Below, piece by piece: positions 6,801-13,648 of a stretch of 13,941 nt of DNA (the stretch's first letter is position 1; every line of letters starts with the position of its first letter). This stretch comes from Phoronis ovalis (taxonomy: Eukaryota; Phoronida; Phoronidae). Under the pieces are notes generated by a model. The model saw only the letters and a list, made by a program, of their open reading frames with translations. It was not told where the DNA came from and made no database searches. The translations under genes were made by a program, and so were the position numbers. Where the stretch lies: positions 1 to 13,941 of the forward strand of contig JAOXYB010024535.1 in the NCBI GenBank assembly GCA_028565635.1, in the 5' to 3' direction.

Positions 6801-9789
6801 GGGTCTTGGTTGGGTAATGTTGAAAGGTTTTACATCTGTATTTTTCACAGCAGGTTTTTTGGGCTTGATTTTATTTTCTATTTTGTCTGATAAATATTGT
6901 ATGATCTCTTGTAGCTCTGGCAACCATCTGGAAAAATTAGAATGACACATTATACATGAACACAATTTATATATTTATTTAAATAAATTAAAATTATTGA
7001 TTAAATCACTCCAGAACTGATAGCACTCAATTATAAATACTCCATTCAGTATTGAGTTACATTGTCAAGTAAAAATGACAACACTTAAAAACGTTTTGTC
7101 TGACAGGTTTCTCCTAAAGATGGCTTTTCTCTGCCAGTATAATTAAAAAATCAAAACATATAAGCCATAGAAATTCAATATAATATTAATTAATCAGTTT
7201 TGTAAACATCAAAATCATTGCATACCTTAATATGGGAGACAGTAAGGTTGTTTGGACAAAACTTGGTTCATACAATTGGTTCCATGCATCCTTTATCCAA
7301 GTTCTCAAATTCTTCTCATTTAAGAAAAAATTTAGAAACTGAAACACATAAATATAATTATCAGATTATAATGTTAAGTTTGAATAAAAAAATTAGCCTT
7401 TGTATGTATAGATAAAGAAATCGCATTTATGGTTTTATGAGACAAGCTAGCAGAGTTGAATTATAAAATAAAAACTCAACATTAATTTTTTACCTAGTAT
7501 GCTGTTTGTAGCCATAGAGTTATGAACATATTCTGGGAAAAAAGGGACAATTTTGGCCTAGTAAACAAACTCTTCGAAAATGTGTATCTCTTTTAACCAG
7601 TGACAGCAAAATATCAAAAATCTGAGATATAGTTTTGCAGTTAGATATGTTAAGATTATTTGAAATTACAAAATTTCATGTGTGCAGGTTAAGGTTTTTT
7701 TGACAAATCTTTTTTTTTTTTTGATTTAACATTTTAACCCAAAACGGCAACCATGCAGGTCACAGAAAGTTTGAGTTGTATACTTTTGATATAGGTATAC
7801 TTTGTTTCGGTTTATCTTTATGTTTAATTAGCTAAAATTTAAAGTTTGAATAAGTTGGGCAAACAATATTCACCACTTTAAGTCTATCTGTTCATTTACT
7901 GAATTAGCTAAAATTAAAGTATACAATTTGAATATGAATACAATATTTACCACCTTGAGTCATCCTTTTAATCAAGTAACAAAACAAACAACCCTTCATA
8001 CTGAGAAATGGAAAAATTCCCAAATAATACCAGACAGTATTTTTTAGCAGCTTTAAGAATAACTTACCTTATACATTTTATTAACATCCTGAGAACTGAT
8101 GAATTTTCGATAATGTGCCATACCAATCTCATCTAGTCGAAATAAGGCAATATAACATAGCACTATAAAATATAAACAAATATATCTTATTATAAAGTTA
8201 CTTTTATAACACTGTTAGTAAAGAGGAGTTAAGATTTTGACATACTGGTAACGACTCAATGTTTAGTCAGAGTATTTCTGGTCTGAATTAAAGAAAGTAT
8301 GCTAGATCTAGTGGTAAAGAGTTGTAATTTGAAATAAATTAGTTAAAACATGAGTTGCTTAATTGGTGTGACTATTTTACTACTTAAACAGCAAACCTGT
8401 GTAAAGCTTTTCTTCTGATCTTAAGCTGGTTTTGCCATCACGAATAAAAAATCCATCTGTGACAACTTTCATTATGTTAGCATAACGAACACAGCCAGAA
8501 AACACTTCAGATATGAATGTCTGGTCACTGTCATCCAAATCCTGAAAAACAATAATATAACAATTATATCAATAATATTTTACTATTTACGAGAATATTT
8601 CTTCAGTAACAAAAAAGGCTTAAATTTAGTCAACACCGGAAAATAAATTTCTATTTTGCGCACAAAGCTGTTGACGCAATTACTAGTGCTATATAGCAAC
8701 AAATTTGACTCAGGATTTAGGAATTCTGTCAGTGCCACAACAAACCAGAGGGCACCACTATATACTGAAGATGTCCAACTGATGTCAAAAGTGTTTTCTT
8801 TCATACTTACATATTGCCAAATTATAATAACAATAGATGAAAATATAATGAACTCAGTTGAAAGTTCTTACTATCAGCCAATCATAGAAGTTTTAATTCT
8901 GACATAATTCAATGGAATAACCTAGACACCATTTTCTTGGCTAAGATTTAGTCAAACTGACTTGTTCGCAAAAAGTATATTTTATTAGGCTCTTTCCTGT
9001 TTGACTGCAACCTCTGATAAAAGAATAATGTCCAAGATCATTACAGAATACTGCCAAAGTTTATGGAAATGGAATTCTGATCTCATGGAATCTGATTTTA
9101 TTATAATTTATTATATTTCTATTATTTAATGTTTGAGAACAGTCAAAGAATAATACTTTTAAAGCTACAAAATGTATGATAACCATTAAGAAAAAGTAAA
9201 CAACTGACATTGTTTCTAGCTGAATGCTAGTTAGGTAAATATATAGCAGATTGAATTCACTGACTGTGATTTGTGTAAATGTGCATATGTGCAAAACGTC
9301 AGGTTCCAATCATGTGTTTCTAGATTGATCATAGATTGGTAGCAAAAAAGACAGCTATGTAGGTTGTAGGTTTATTTTAAAGATTTACATCCCCATTAAG
9401 GCATCGATGACATTAATTTACAGTTTGTTGATGTTGTAAGTGGGTCTTCTTGCTTAGAATGAAATGTATAGCCTCCAGTAAGCCCAAGGTGAGGACAATG
9501 TATTGGTGCCCAGAGTGAAGTAAATAAATATGCAGTCCCAACGACTCAGCCGGGTTTTTGTATTTATACTGTTGCAATGAAGATACTGGATTTCTTTAGA
9601 AATAGGGATGTGCTAATTATATTCTTCCTTAAATTGTCATTGTGTAAAGTTTAAATATTGGTCAGGTTTACTACTTACCTTATGTTTGCTCATAAACAAT
9701 TCTAAGTGATCCTCTAAGGAAACATTCACAGGATCATAACTGTCCACAATACTAGCACACTGCAGGATCAGTCGTTTGTAATTAGACAT
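742..9789 (-). CDS. CFAP99: CFAP99, cilia- and flagella-associated protein 99 (16 coding exons, 717 aa)
   Basis: Coding segments are 9679-9789, 8397-8541, 8068-8162, 7226-7338, 6777-6927, 6381-6488, 5900-6052, 5552-5608, 4925-5013, 4434-4697, 3979-4061, 3259-3452, 2645-2808, 2279-2468, 1409-1489 and 742-897. They total 2154 nt including the stop. Every junction is GT-AG and keeps phase. The family was recognised from memory by several blocks: SGCVRY and FFIRDGKTSLRS near residues 52-78, VLCYIALFRLDEIGMAHY after 86, KPFNITQPRPRSVPMPEP at 188-205, AIERRRLEGILSHEDAILAR at 373-392, and HKFVDLTSTAGFGLLGEMS from 500. Residues 1-180 look globular and helical, 185-310 are proline- and lysine-rich, and 325-690 form a charged coiled coil. 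CFAP99 is a ciliary/axonemal protein, so motile cilia or sperm flagella are its likely site. Its biochemical role cannot be read from the sequence. Both ends are present and nothing is broken. Confidence 0.93.
898..1408 (-). other. CFAP99 last intron
   Basis: 511 bases between coding exons 15 and 16, AT-rich. If retained, the reading frame continues from exon 15 for eight codons to a stop at 1382-1384. No other structure was recognised. Short open frames here are non-coding chance frames. Confidence 0.75.
1409..1489 (-). CDS. CFAP99: CFAP99 coding exon 15
   Basis: 81 nt, 27 codons, phase 0 on both sides: KQKPESNNLIISAEK to AAVAAYE. The acceptor is AATTTCAG. The donor GAA|GTAATT is the weakest in the gene (no exonic G). 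Joining it to the last exon restores a continuous alanine/arginine helix (AAYE-KAAEARRWAELE), which supports the splice. Confidence 0.82.
1490..2278 (-). other. CFAP99 intron between coding exons 14 and 15
   Basis: 789 bases of AT-rich intron. The only departure is a slightly GC-richer patch around 1595-1640. No exon, RNA gene or repeat could be supported. Confidence 0.7.
2279..2468 (-). CDS. CFAP99: CFAP99 coding exon 14
   Basis: 190 nt. The AG|A split gives Arg576, then LEIKKKTRLIKRPEVIIKNN and a Lys/Glu/Gln helix ending PKINKNYLMDEK, phase 0. The donor AAG|GTACTA is weaker than most here. If not used, translation would continue for 17 codons to a stop near 2225. Confidence 0.88.
2645..2808 (-). 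CDS. CFAP99: CFAP99 coding exon 13
   Basis: 164 nt. LRERVALLRTAEKEAEEEK follows directly on the SIAE end of exon 12, so SIAE-LRERVALL spans the junction as expected for the family. The exon ends VAAE plus AG|GTAATA. All predicted coiled coil. Confidence 0.92.
2959..3175. repeat. Fold-back (MITE-like) inverted-repeat element in a CFAP99 intron
   Basis: The left arm (about 2959-3033) and right arm (about 3107-3175) are imperfect reverse complements around a centre of about 70 bases. The best matching part is CTTGGGTGAGCCACT at 2984-2998 against the reverse complement of AGTGGCTCCACCAAG (3141-3155), 13 of 15 bases. The match continues inward through ATCACCG and outward through an AATAAAC/AATAGAC and TATTTACAT-like stretch. 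The element is GC-richer than the intron around it. No transposase is present, so it would be non-autonomous. I could not define a target-site duplication or assign a superfamily. It occupies the intron between coding exons 12 and 13 (2809-3258). Confidence 0.6.
3259..3452 (-). CDS. CFAP99: CFAP99 coding exon 12
   Basis: 194 nt. The G|TT split gives Val457. A coiled-coil run (LMRQALEEAEEEMRRKIDLI) precedes the conserved block HKFVDLTSTAGFGLLGEMS at residues 500-518. The exon ends in phase 0 at GAG|GTATGT. The Gly-rich TAGFGLLGEMS block interrupts the coil and is a family signature. Confidence 0.92.
3453..3978 (-). other. CFAP99 intron between coding exons 11 and 12
   Basis: 526 bases of AT-rich intron with consensus ends (GTAAGT donor, CTTACAG acceptor). 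Open frames on the minus strand here extend from exon 11 or are chance. Nothing else was recognised. Confidence 0.7.
3979..4061 (-). CDS. CFAP99: CFAP99 coding exon 11
   Basis: 83 nt. The AG|G split gives Arg429, then KLVEAVMGMHENAKEAKKKL, ending AKM plus G|GTAAGT. The acceptor sits inside a perfect 14-base palindrome (4057-4070). Confidence 0.88.
4062..4433 (-). other. CFAP99 intron between coding exons 10 and 11
   Basis: 372 bases, AT-rich, with donor GTATGG and acceptor TTTCCTAG. No embedded feature was found. Confidence 0.7.
4434..4697 (-). CDS. CFAP99: CFAP99 coding exon 10 (coiled-coil core, largest exon)
   Basis: 264 nt. The split AA|G codon gives Lys341, then LESLETGAKDASDFLEWQSK and AIERRRLEGILSHEDAILAR. 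The long Glu/Lys/Gln-rich helix ends EEEKEM plus AG|GTATGG. The HEDAILARQNLI stretch is among the best conserved in the family. The high charge and absence of Pro or Gly fit a continuous coiled coil. Confidence 0.93.
4925..5013 (-). CDS. CFAP99: CFAP99 coding exon 9
   Basis: 89 nt. TENVPIKLNTAAILREGKLF starts after TTTTTCAG, and the exon ends two bases into a Lys codon at AAA|GTAGGT. The block VPIKLNTAAILREG is a recognisable CFAP99 segment leading into the coiled coil. Confidence 0.9.
5014..5551 (-). other. CFAP99 intron between coding exons 8 and 9
   Basis: 538 bases of AT-rich intron. A 62-codon plus-strand frame at 5340-5528 has no recognisable protein character and is treated as chance. 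Confidence 0.7.
5552..5608 (-). CDS. CFAP99: CFAP99 coding exon 8 (short, 57 nt)
   Basis: Only 19 codons (SSKAPTPILRSRKLPAKFW), phase 0 on both sides, with acceptor ATTTCAG and donor TGG|GTAAAA. Because it is symmetrical, skipping it would keep the reading frame. It is the smallest coding exon here and a candidate for alternative use. Confidence 0.82.
5900..6052 (-). CDS. CFAP99: CFAP99 coding exon 7
   Basis: 153 nt, phase 0 on both sides (TTTTGCAG acceptor, ATG|GTAAAT donor, whose last exonic base is the usual G). Residues 242-292 run from ERLMEAANYQFACANPEKS through a lysine-rich helix to PLPTSM. Confidence 0.9.
6053..6380 (-). other. CFAP99 intron between coding exons 6 and 7
   Basis: 328 bases, AT-rich, bounded by GTAGCA and TTTTTGCAG. 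No embedded feature was seen. Confidence 0.7.
6381..6488 (-). CDS. CFAP99: CFAP99 coding exon 6
   Basis: 108 nt, phase 0 on both sides (TTTTTCAG acceptor, GAG|GTAGCA donor). Residues 206-241 begin IPKLEKHKPTPKSTY and pass into a charged helix ending QNRRLAE. It continues the proline/lysine hinge into the first helical stretch. Confidence 0.9.
6777..6927 (-). CDS. CFAP99: CFAP99 coding exon 5 (proline-rich hinge)
   Basis: 151 nt. The split codon AG|A gives Arg155, then WLPELQEIIQYLSDKIE, a lysine-rich linker, and KPFNITQPRPRSVPMPEP at residues 188-205. The exon ends in phase 0 at CCT|GTAAGT. The PRPR...P.PEP motif separates the globular N-terminus from the coiled coil and is a family signature. 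Confidence 0.93.
7226..7338 (-). CDS. CFAP99: CFAP99 coding exon 4
   Basis: 113 nt. It begins FLNFFLNEKNLRTWIKDAW after GTTTCAG and ends two bases into a codon at AG|GTATGC. The FFLN...TWIKDAW...YEPSFV pattern matches the end of the conserved N-terminal domain of the family. Confidence 0.92.
7339..8067 (-). other. CFAP99 intron between coding exons 3 and 4, with diverged tandem duplication
   Basis: 729 bases. Apart from a T-run near 7710 and the duplicated segment at 7826-7975 (listed separately), it is ordinary AT-rich intron. Confidence 0.7.
7826..7975. repeat. Diverged direct duplication of about 65-75 bases
   Basis: Copy 1 (7826-7888) and copy 2 (7902-7975) share the order AATTAGCTAAAA, TTAAAG, TTTGAATA, CAATATT-ACCAC, TT-AGTC-ATC with small insertions and deletions. 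The spacing is about 13 bases. It is an old local duplication inside an intron, with no coding content. Confidence 0.6.
8068..8162 (-). CDS. CFAP99: CFAP99 coding exon 3
   Basis: 95 nt. The split codon G|TG gives Val86, followed by LCYIALFRLDEIGMAHY and KMYK, and the exon ends in phase 0 at AAG|GTAAGT. This is an amphipathic helical stretch of the N-terminal domain. Confidence 0.92.
8397..8541 (-). CDS. CFAP99: CFAP99 coding exon 2
   Basis: 145 nt, entering in phase 0 after TTTTTCAG and leaving one base into a codon at ACAG|GTTTGC. It encodes residues 38-85, including SGCVRY and FFIRDGKTSL, two of the most recognisable CFAP99 blocks of the N-terminal domain. Confidence 0.92.
8542..9678 (-). 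other. First coding-side intron of CFAP99 (1137 bases)
   Basis: The longest CFAP99 intron between coding exons. It contains a less AT-rich block at about 9355-9560 (listed separately) and otherwise AT-rich sequence. Open frames of 82-83 codons at 8656-8907 and 9061-9309 resemble no family I know and lack splice or codon support. Confidence 0.65.
9355..9610 (-). other. Compositional island in the intron, possibly an old LTR or SINE fragment
   Basis: About 200 bases are clearly richer in G and C than the surrounding intron. On the minus strand the block reads TATAAATA (9561-9568), then a GC-rich stretch with CCCGGCTGAGTCG about 10-25 bases downstream, and an AATAAA signal at 9371-9376. This is the order of a promoter followed by a poly(A) signal, as in an LTR. 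I could not define terminal TG...CA or a target-site duplication, so the class is only a guess. Confidence 0.25.
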
Positions 9790-9799
9790 TTCGCACAAT
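9679..9799 (-). CDS. CFAP99: CFAP99 coding exon 1 (start codon at 9787-9789)
   Basis: The coding part, 9679-9789, gives 37 codons beginning MSNYKRLILQ and ending LFMSKHK in phase 0, with a consensus donor AAG|GTAAGT. The ATG is only 10 bases after an acceptor (TTTTACAG at the 9800 side), so this exon also carries the last 10 bases of the 5' UTR and the transcript must begin further upstream. The N-terminal pattern M-x-N-Y followed by a hydrophobic helix, as I remember the vertebrate family, supports this start. Confidence 0.9.
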
Positions 9800-9889
9800 C
9801 TGTAAAAGACGAAATTTGTCAGAGCATTAATTATTTGGAGATGTATTTAATACTGATTTAAGCATGAGCAATGATGTATATAGTTGATT

Positions 9890-9968
9890 ATAGTTCTAGT
9901 ATACATGACCCTGTTATGGCAGCCTATGATAAACCATAGCAAGGTTATCCTATTATACTTAGAACTAT
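9890..9968. repeat. 79-base near-palindromic hairpin upstream of CFAP99
   Basis: The left arm 9890-9919 and right arm 9934-9968 are reverse complements with a few bulges. ATAGTTCTA-GTATA on the left matches ATAGTTCTAAGTATA from the right, and ACCCTGTTATGG matches ACCTTGCTATGG (10 of 12). The loop is about 14 bases. The size suits either a tiny palindromic MITE or a precursor-microRNA-like RNA. I do not recognise a known mature microRNA in either arm. Confidence 0.6.
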
Positions 9969-10030
9969 TAATTTAGCATTTATTTTTTAGCTGTTGATCT
10001 GTGTGTCCTATATAACCTGATTTTGTTTTG

Positions 10031-10480
10031 CCTGAAGAATACTCATGTAACAAAAAAGTTAAGAATACAGCCTACTACACTCACCCGTACAAAACTAAAA
10101 TACATGACGCAGTATGGGATCTATACAGAGTTATAAACATCAAAGAAATTAATTGAGAAGATCCAGAAATGAGCTGAGCGTTTCATACATTGTGATTATT
10201 CCTGGCATAATGACTCAGAAGAAATGGTGAGAAACCTTGGGTGGCTTCAACGGGAGATAAGAAGGAAAATTCCACACCTGACTACGTTTATTTCCATAAA
10301 CCTTATTAGATCCTAATTAGATCAGTAATTTTCCACCCACGGTATATACACATACTCATCTAAATTCATTTATTATACCATGTTCTATAACTGATGTGCA
10401 TAAATATATCTTCATTCCTTGTACCATATAAAATTGGAACCTACTCCTCCTATACTGCAGATGCCAAAAATTCACGTCTA
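10031..10480 (+). pseudogene. Degenerate 3' end of a LINE (non-LTR retrotransposon) reverse transcriptase
   Basis: Translated fragments in changing frames match the C-terminal part of CR1/Jockey-superfamily reverse transcriptases, as known from many animal genomes. The first frame reads EYSCNKKVKNTAYYTH and then DAVWDLY, matching the usual S-C-x-x-x-V-K-x-x-A-Y ... A-V-W-D-P-Y. From 10152 a second frame reads IEKIQK, a stop, then AERFIHCDYS and MVRNLGWLQREIRRK, matching the IEKVQRRAARF...LGW..L..RR pattern. Near 10391 a third frame reads SSFLVPYKIGTYSS, matching the FF.RTI..WNSLP end. Frame changes and stops show it is dead. The catalytic YxDD region is absent, so this is a 5'-truncated copy lying antisense to CFAP99. 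Confidence 0.78.
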
Positions 10481-10727
10481 TGCCTCAGAATTAGAAGCTG
10501 ATTTGATACGACAGTTATTTCAGCCTAAAGCATAGTCCATAGAAGGGAAAATATGAGAATGTTAAACTGGGGGTATTGCAACTGCACGCTTGTCTGCAGA
10601 TTAAGTCTTATTTTATGAATAAAAAAGTACTAGGAAAACATACATTTTTCTAAAATAACTCTATTTATGCACAACTGCCACAAGTCAAAAGAATTCTACC
10701 ACGAATGACAGTTCAGAACATGAAATG

Positions 10728-10740
10728 TTTGCCAAGCAAC
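10728..10740. promoter_or_regulatory. X-box-like (RFX) site near the CFAP99 promoter
   Basis: TTTGCCAAGCAAC has one perfect RFX half-site (AGCAAC) and a second that differs from GTTGCC at its first base, with one base between them. RFX factors activate ciliary genes across animals through paired sites of this kind. A location upstream of a CFAP99 coding start fits that role. The match is imperfect and the transcription start is unknown. Confidence 0.4.
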
Positions 10741-10831
10741 GGTCGTTTTCAATTTGTTTAATCATAACTTTAAATGGAAAGCTACATTTTTTAAAATATC
10801 GCATTCCTTCTACCCGGGCACATATACTCAC

Positions 10832-10950
10832 ATTTCTATGAATGATAAATTCCCTTACAGTATAATAACACACTATTTGGTACGAATCTGTAAAGTCCAT
10901 AAAATGTTGTTGACAACGAGTCTACGCGCATGTCATCAATCGAGTTCCGG
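10832..10950 (-). other. CFAP99: Candidate CFAP99 untranslated first exon
   Basis: A strong minus-strand donor (AAAT|GTGAGTATAT, donor bases 10826-10831) could end a leader exon that splices to the acceptor at 9800. If used, a short upstream frame starting at an ATG near 10900 would overlap the CFAP99 ATG out of frame. A competing donor ATTTTT-flanked GTATGT at 10638-10643 would place the leader at about 10644-10700, just downstream of the X-box. The sequence does not decide between them. Confidence 0.3.
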
Positions 10951-11261
10951 TTAAGCAGGTATTGTAAAATAGATAAATGTGATCATGTGGCACAAACAAA
11001 ATATAATAATTTTTACAAATTTGTCATAAACTGCATTAAATGTATATAATAAAATTACATTAATGTAAAATTTAAGTTTAATTATGCTATTTAATTTGTA
11101 TTGATATGCATTGTATCCGTGTTATAAACCTGGAACAGGCGCTTGTTCGGGTACACTCGCACATCAACGTAAACATTCGTGGCGTTGTTCTGGTTTGAAG
11201 AGGCTTTCTGAAAGCGTCTGCTACTATTTCATTTTCTGCATTGACTAAAAACTGAAGCAAG
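10905..11261. promoter_or_regulatory. Probable bidirectional promoter between CFAP99 and the plus-strand gene
   Basis: CpG dinucleotides are rare in the window but cluster at 10917-10950 and again at 11117-11218 (about eight in 100 bases). The first patch has an ETS-type core (TTCCGG, 10945-10950) next to GCGCATG, which resembles half an NRF1 site. No TATA box stands at the expected distance from 11262. The 5' UTR of the plus-strand gene probably begins within 11110-11250. This is inferred from composition and gene order. Confidence 0.45.
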
Positions 11262-13648
11262 ATGAGTGAGAACAATTCGATTACGGTGAGTGGCAGAGAA
11301 TTATATGCATATATTTTTCTGCTTAGTTATTGTGTCTGTTGTGTGAAAGTTCACCAGACAAGTATCTCTGTAAGCTTTTGTTTTGACTGCCATCTTTGTT
11401 TGTGTGGTTGGAATTAGACAGGGAATTCCTGCAGGAAATCCAGGAAATATTGAATACTTTTGGTTACATATAAATATTTTAATGATTTTCAAAAAAGAAA
11501 AGTTGGATATACACTTTGGCTGAATAACGCATAAAAATGGCTATTTATCTAAAAAGAGTAAACAGTAAATAAGGGTGAAGTGAAACTCGTGGTATTTTTG
11601 TTTACATGCAAGCATTATATGACCTTTTAATATAGTCGTTGAAGCGTAAATGAGTTACCTATTTGTCTGACCTTTTTATATTTATGGACTATTTAAATAT
11701 AACCAATGCAATTCATCTCAGATATGGTAAAAAAGTGTCGACAATTAAAAATTATGTAATACAGACTTTTAATCTAAAAATGAAAACGTGTTCTACCCAT
11801 ATTACCAAAGATCAACATTTACATGTATGGCAGACTGTTTGGTTAGTCAAGAAAACTTCTAGGTCAATAAGTCATAATTCCAGATCCTGACTGGAACTTT
11901 GCATTGCAAGATAACATTCTTGTATTCAAGTGGCTGCATGTGGGAGCAAAGCAAATTTAATATGACTTGTACGATTTTAATCATATTAGTCATATTAGTT
12001 TGTTTACTTAATCCATTTGATTAATTAAGGTCTGGTAACCTACATAGTATGACAACTTATCCTGAAACATTTGTTGAAGCATTATTTATTTATTTCTTGT
12101 TACCAAAACATTTGTATATTGTTATACCAACTAATGGTGAGCATTAATACTTTATTATATGTTTATCACTTATAATTATTCATGAATAAGCTGGCACTAA
12201 ACGAAGGATATGTTTCTCTTTATTAAGTCAAAGTCCATGAAAATTACTGGGAAACATATTTTCGGGAAGAAATAATAAGGCAATTTTATATGTAATGAAG
12301 TTTTGTATTAAAGATTTCTTGCAATTAGTACTCAGATTTTTGTATTGATTTTCTATGCAAGTGTTATTTGGTAAAACTACATGTGGCCATAAACATGTTT
12401 ATTATGATACCCTTCCTGAAGGTCATACAGGCCCAAAAGGCTTTTATTTGTGCAATATGCAAAATACCTTTGTTAAGTACAAGTAGTTTCTATATCTATA
12501 TAATATGTAGCTACATGTTTAATAATATATTGTGTGGTTCCCTGAATTTCATATTTTTCAAATAAGCTTGCACACAACAAAGGACCTTGCAATCATTGTA
12601 ATTTTGCTTACTTATATTTGTAGCCTCAATTAGTGAAATGTAAATTATTAGATGATTAAAATATCTGTTGGTTGTAATTTCTTCCTAATTTTTATAGTTT
12701 TGAGTCATTTTTCGACAGTTTGTCTTAAAAAGTACAGCACTGTTTTCCTATGATTTTCCTGAAAATGGATCAGTTTTTCACCATTTGGTAGAACTACATA
12801 CTTTTTTTACATTTCCAAGGTATATATAAGCACGGTCAGGTTTTTTAGAGTCTCGTGGCACATACCCAATTCGAGACCCGATGGGGAAGCCATTGGAAAA
12901 ATTATTATTTCTGAATAAAACCTGAAGTTAGTATTCAAATAAAAAAACACAGAAACTATACTGATACTTTTAGTTACATGCAACTATAAACTTGTCAAAA
13001 TTTTTGACGTATTTAATTGTTAGTTATATATCATTTCTGTGATCCTATGAAACTATAAATTGTTTTAATGCATCAAAATGATAAACTGTAAGAATAAAAA
13101 ATGTGTTCATAAAATGATAAATAGCAGATTTAACAGCAGAATTATAATTTATATGCAGGACCTTTGAAAAACTGGCTGTTGTTGTGGATGGTATTGACAT
13201 GCCTATAACTCAGATTTCAAATATCTTATTCAATTGCTTCTAACCTTTAAAAGTCTGCTACTTGTTTATATGCTATTTAATGTTCCTAGTTGACAGAAGA
13301 AACCTATTAAAAAAATTCAAATTCAACCATCTATATATACAGTATGTATTAAAAGCACATTATTTGTTATAGATTTCTGTAGTTAACCAGTCAATTAATG
13401 TTCAACAGATTTGACATTTTAAAGACCTTTTTCAGAACTACATTGTAGTACCTATTTTATACCTTCTTATTATGAATCTGTCTTATATAAAACTAATGCT
13501 GTTATAGTAATAAATATGCTAATAAAGTAAATCTAAATGCTCTAATGAATCACGATCATATAGAGATTTAATAAATTATGTAATTTTTTCTTTTTAGAAA
13601 CAAGAAGTCGACACGGATACTGTGGGTAAAGTTACCTGCCATATTCAG
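11262..13648 (+). CDS. Unidentified gene, first two coding exons, runs off the window
   Basis: Exon 1 coding part 11262-11285 encodes MSENNSIT and ends in a good donor (ACG|GTGAGT). Exon 2 at 13598-13648 follows a TTTTTTCTTTTTAG acceptor, encodes KQEVDTDTVGKVTCHIQ and ends in a strong donor (CAG|GTAAGA). Both exons are phase 0, so they join without a frame break, and both are richer in CpG than their flanks, as expected of real exons. The start context AAGATGA is acceptable, and the upstream CpG patch fits a promoter. Only 25 residues are visible and I do not recognise the family. The acidic, serine/asparagine-rich start is typical of a cytosolic or nuclear protein, with no signal peptide. 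The rest lies beyond 13941. Confidence 0.6.
11286..13597 (+). other. First intron of the plus-strand gene (2.3 kb)
   Basis: AT-rich with no supported exon. Features seen are a perfect palindrome TTCCTGCAGGAA near 11424, a duplicated CATATTAGT around 11982-11999, and a less AT-rich block at about 12830-12895 that contains a short stem (GTCTCG/CGAGAC). The 75-codon frame at 11663-11890 has no ATG-supported or family-like content. Confidence 0.6.

Larger units (their letters stand above)
9800..11261. other. Region between CFAP99 coding start and the divergent gene
   Basis: About 1.46 kb with no intact coding sequence. It must contain the untranslated first exon(s) of CFAP99 on the minus strand and the promoter and 5' UTR of the plus-strand gene. 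It also holds the hairpin at 9890-9968, the LINE remnant at 10031-10480 and the candidate X-box at 10728-10740, each listed separately. Confidence 0.7.

Noticed and set aside
8741-8760. Possible second CTCF-like string (CCAGAGGGCACCACTA)
   Set aside because: It matches only part of the core and has several mismatches in the remaining positions.
8656-8907. 83-codon plus-strand frame in the longest CFAP99 intron
   Set aside because: No recognisable motif, low-complexity hydrophobic composition, and an overlapping frame of similar length on the other strand.
10685-10900. 71-codon minus-strand frame upstream of CFAP99
   Set aside because: It does not join CFAP99 in frame. If transcribed it is at most an upstream frame in the leader.
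11087-11275. 62-codon minus-strand frame starting near the plus-strand gene
   Set aside because: It is antisense to the likely 5' UTR and first exon of the divergent gene, and its length reflects the local GC-richer promoter patch.
11420-11450. TTCCTGCAGGAA palindrome as a STAT-type or restriction-like regulatory site
   Set aside because: A single 12-base palindrome in 14 kb is not strong evidence, and the spacing does not match the usual STAT core.
11663-11890. 75-codon frame in the intron of the plus-strand gene
   Set aside because: No acceptor or donor in phase with the flanking exons and no protein-family character.
12838-12895. tRNA- or SINE-like B-box (AATTCGAGACC) beside a TGGC string
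   Set aside because: The A-box and B-box distance is far too short, the B-box has two mismatches, and no cloverleaf can be drawn.
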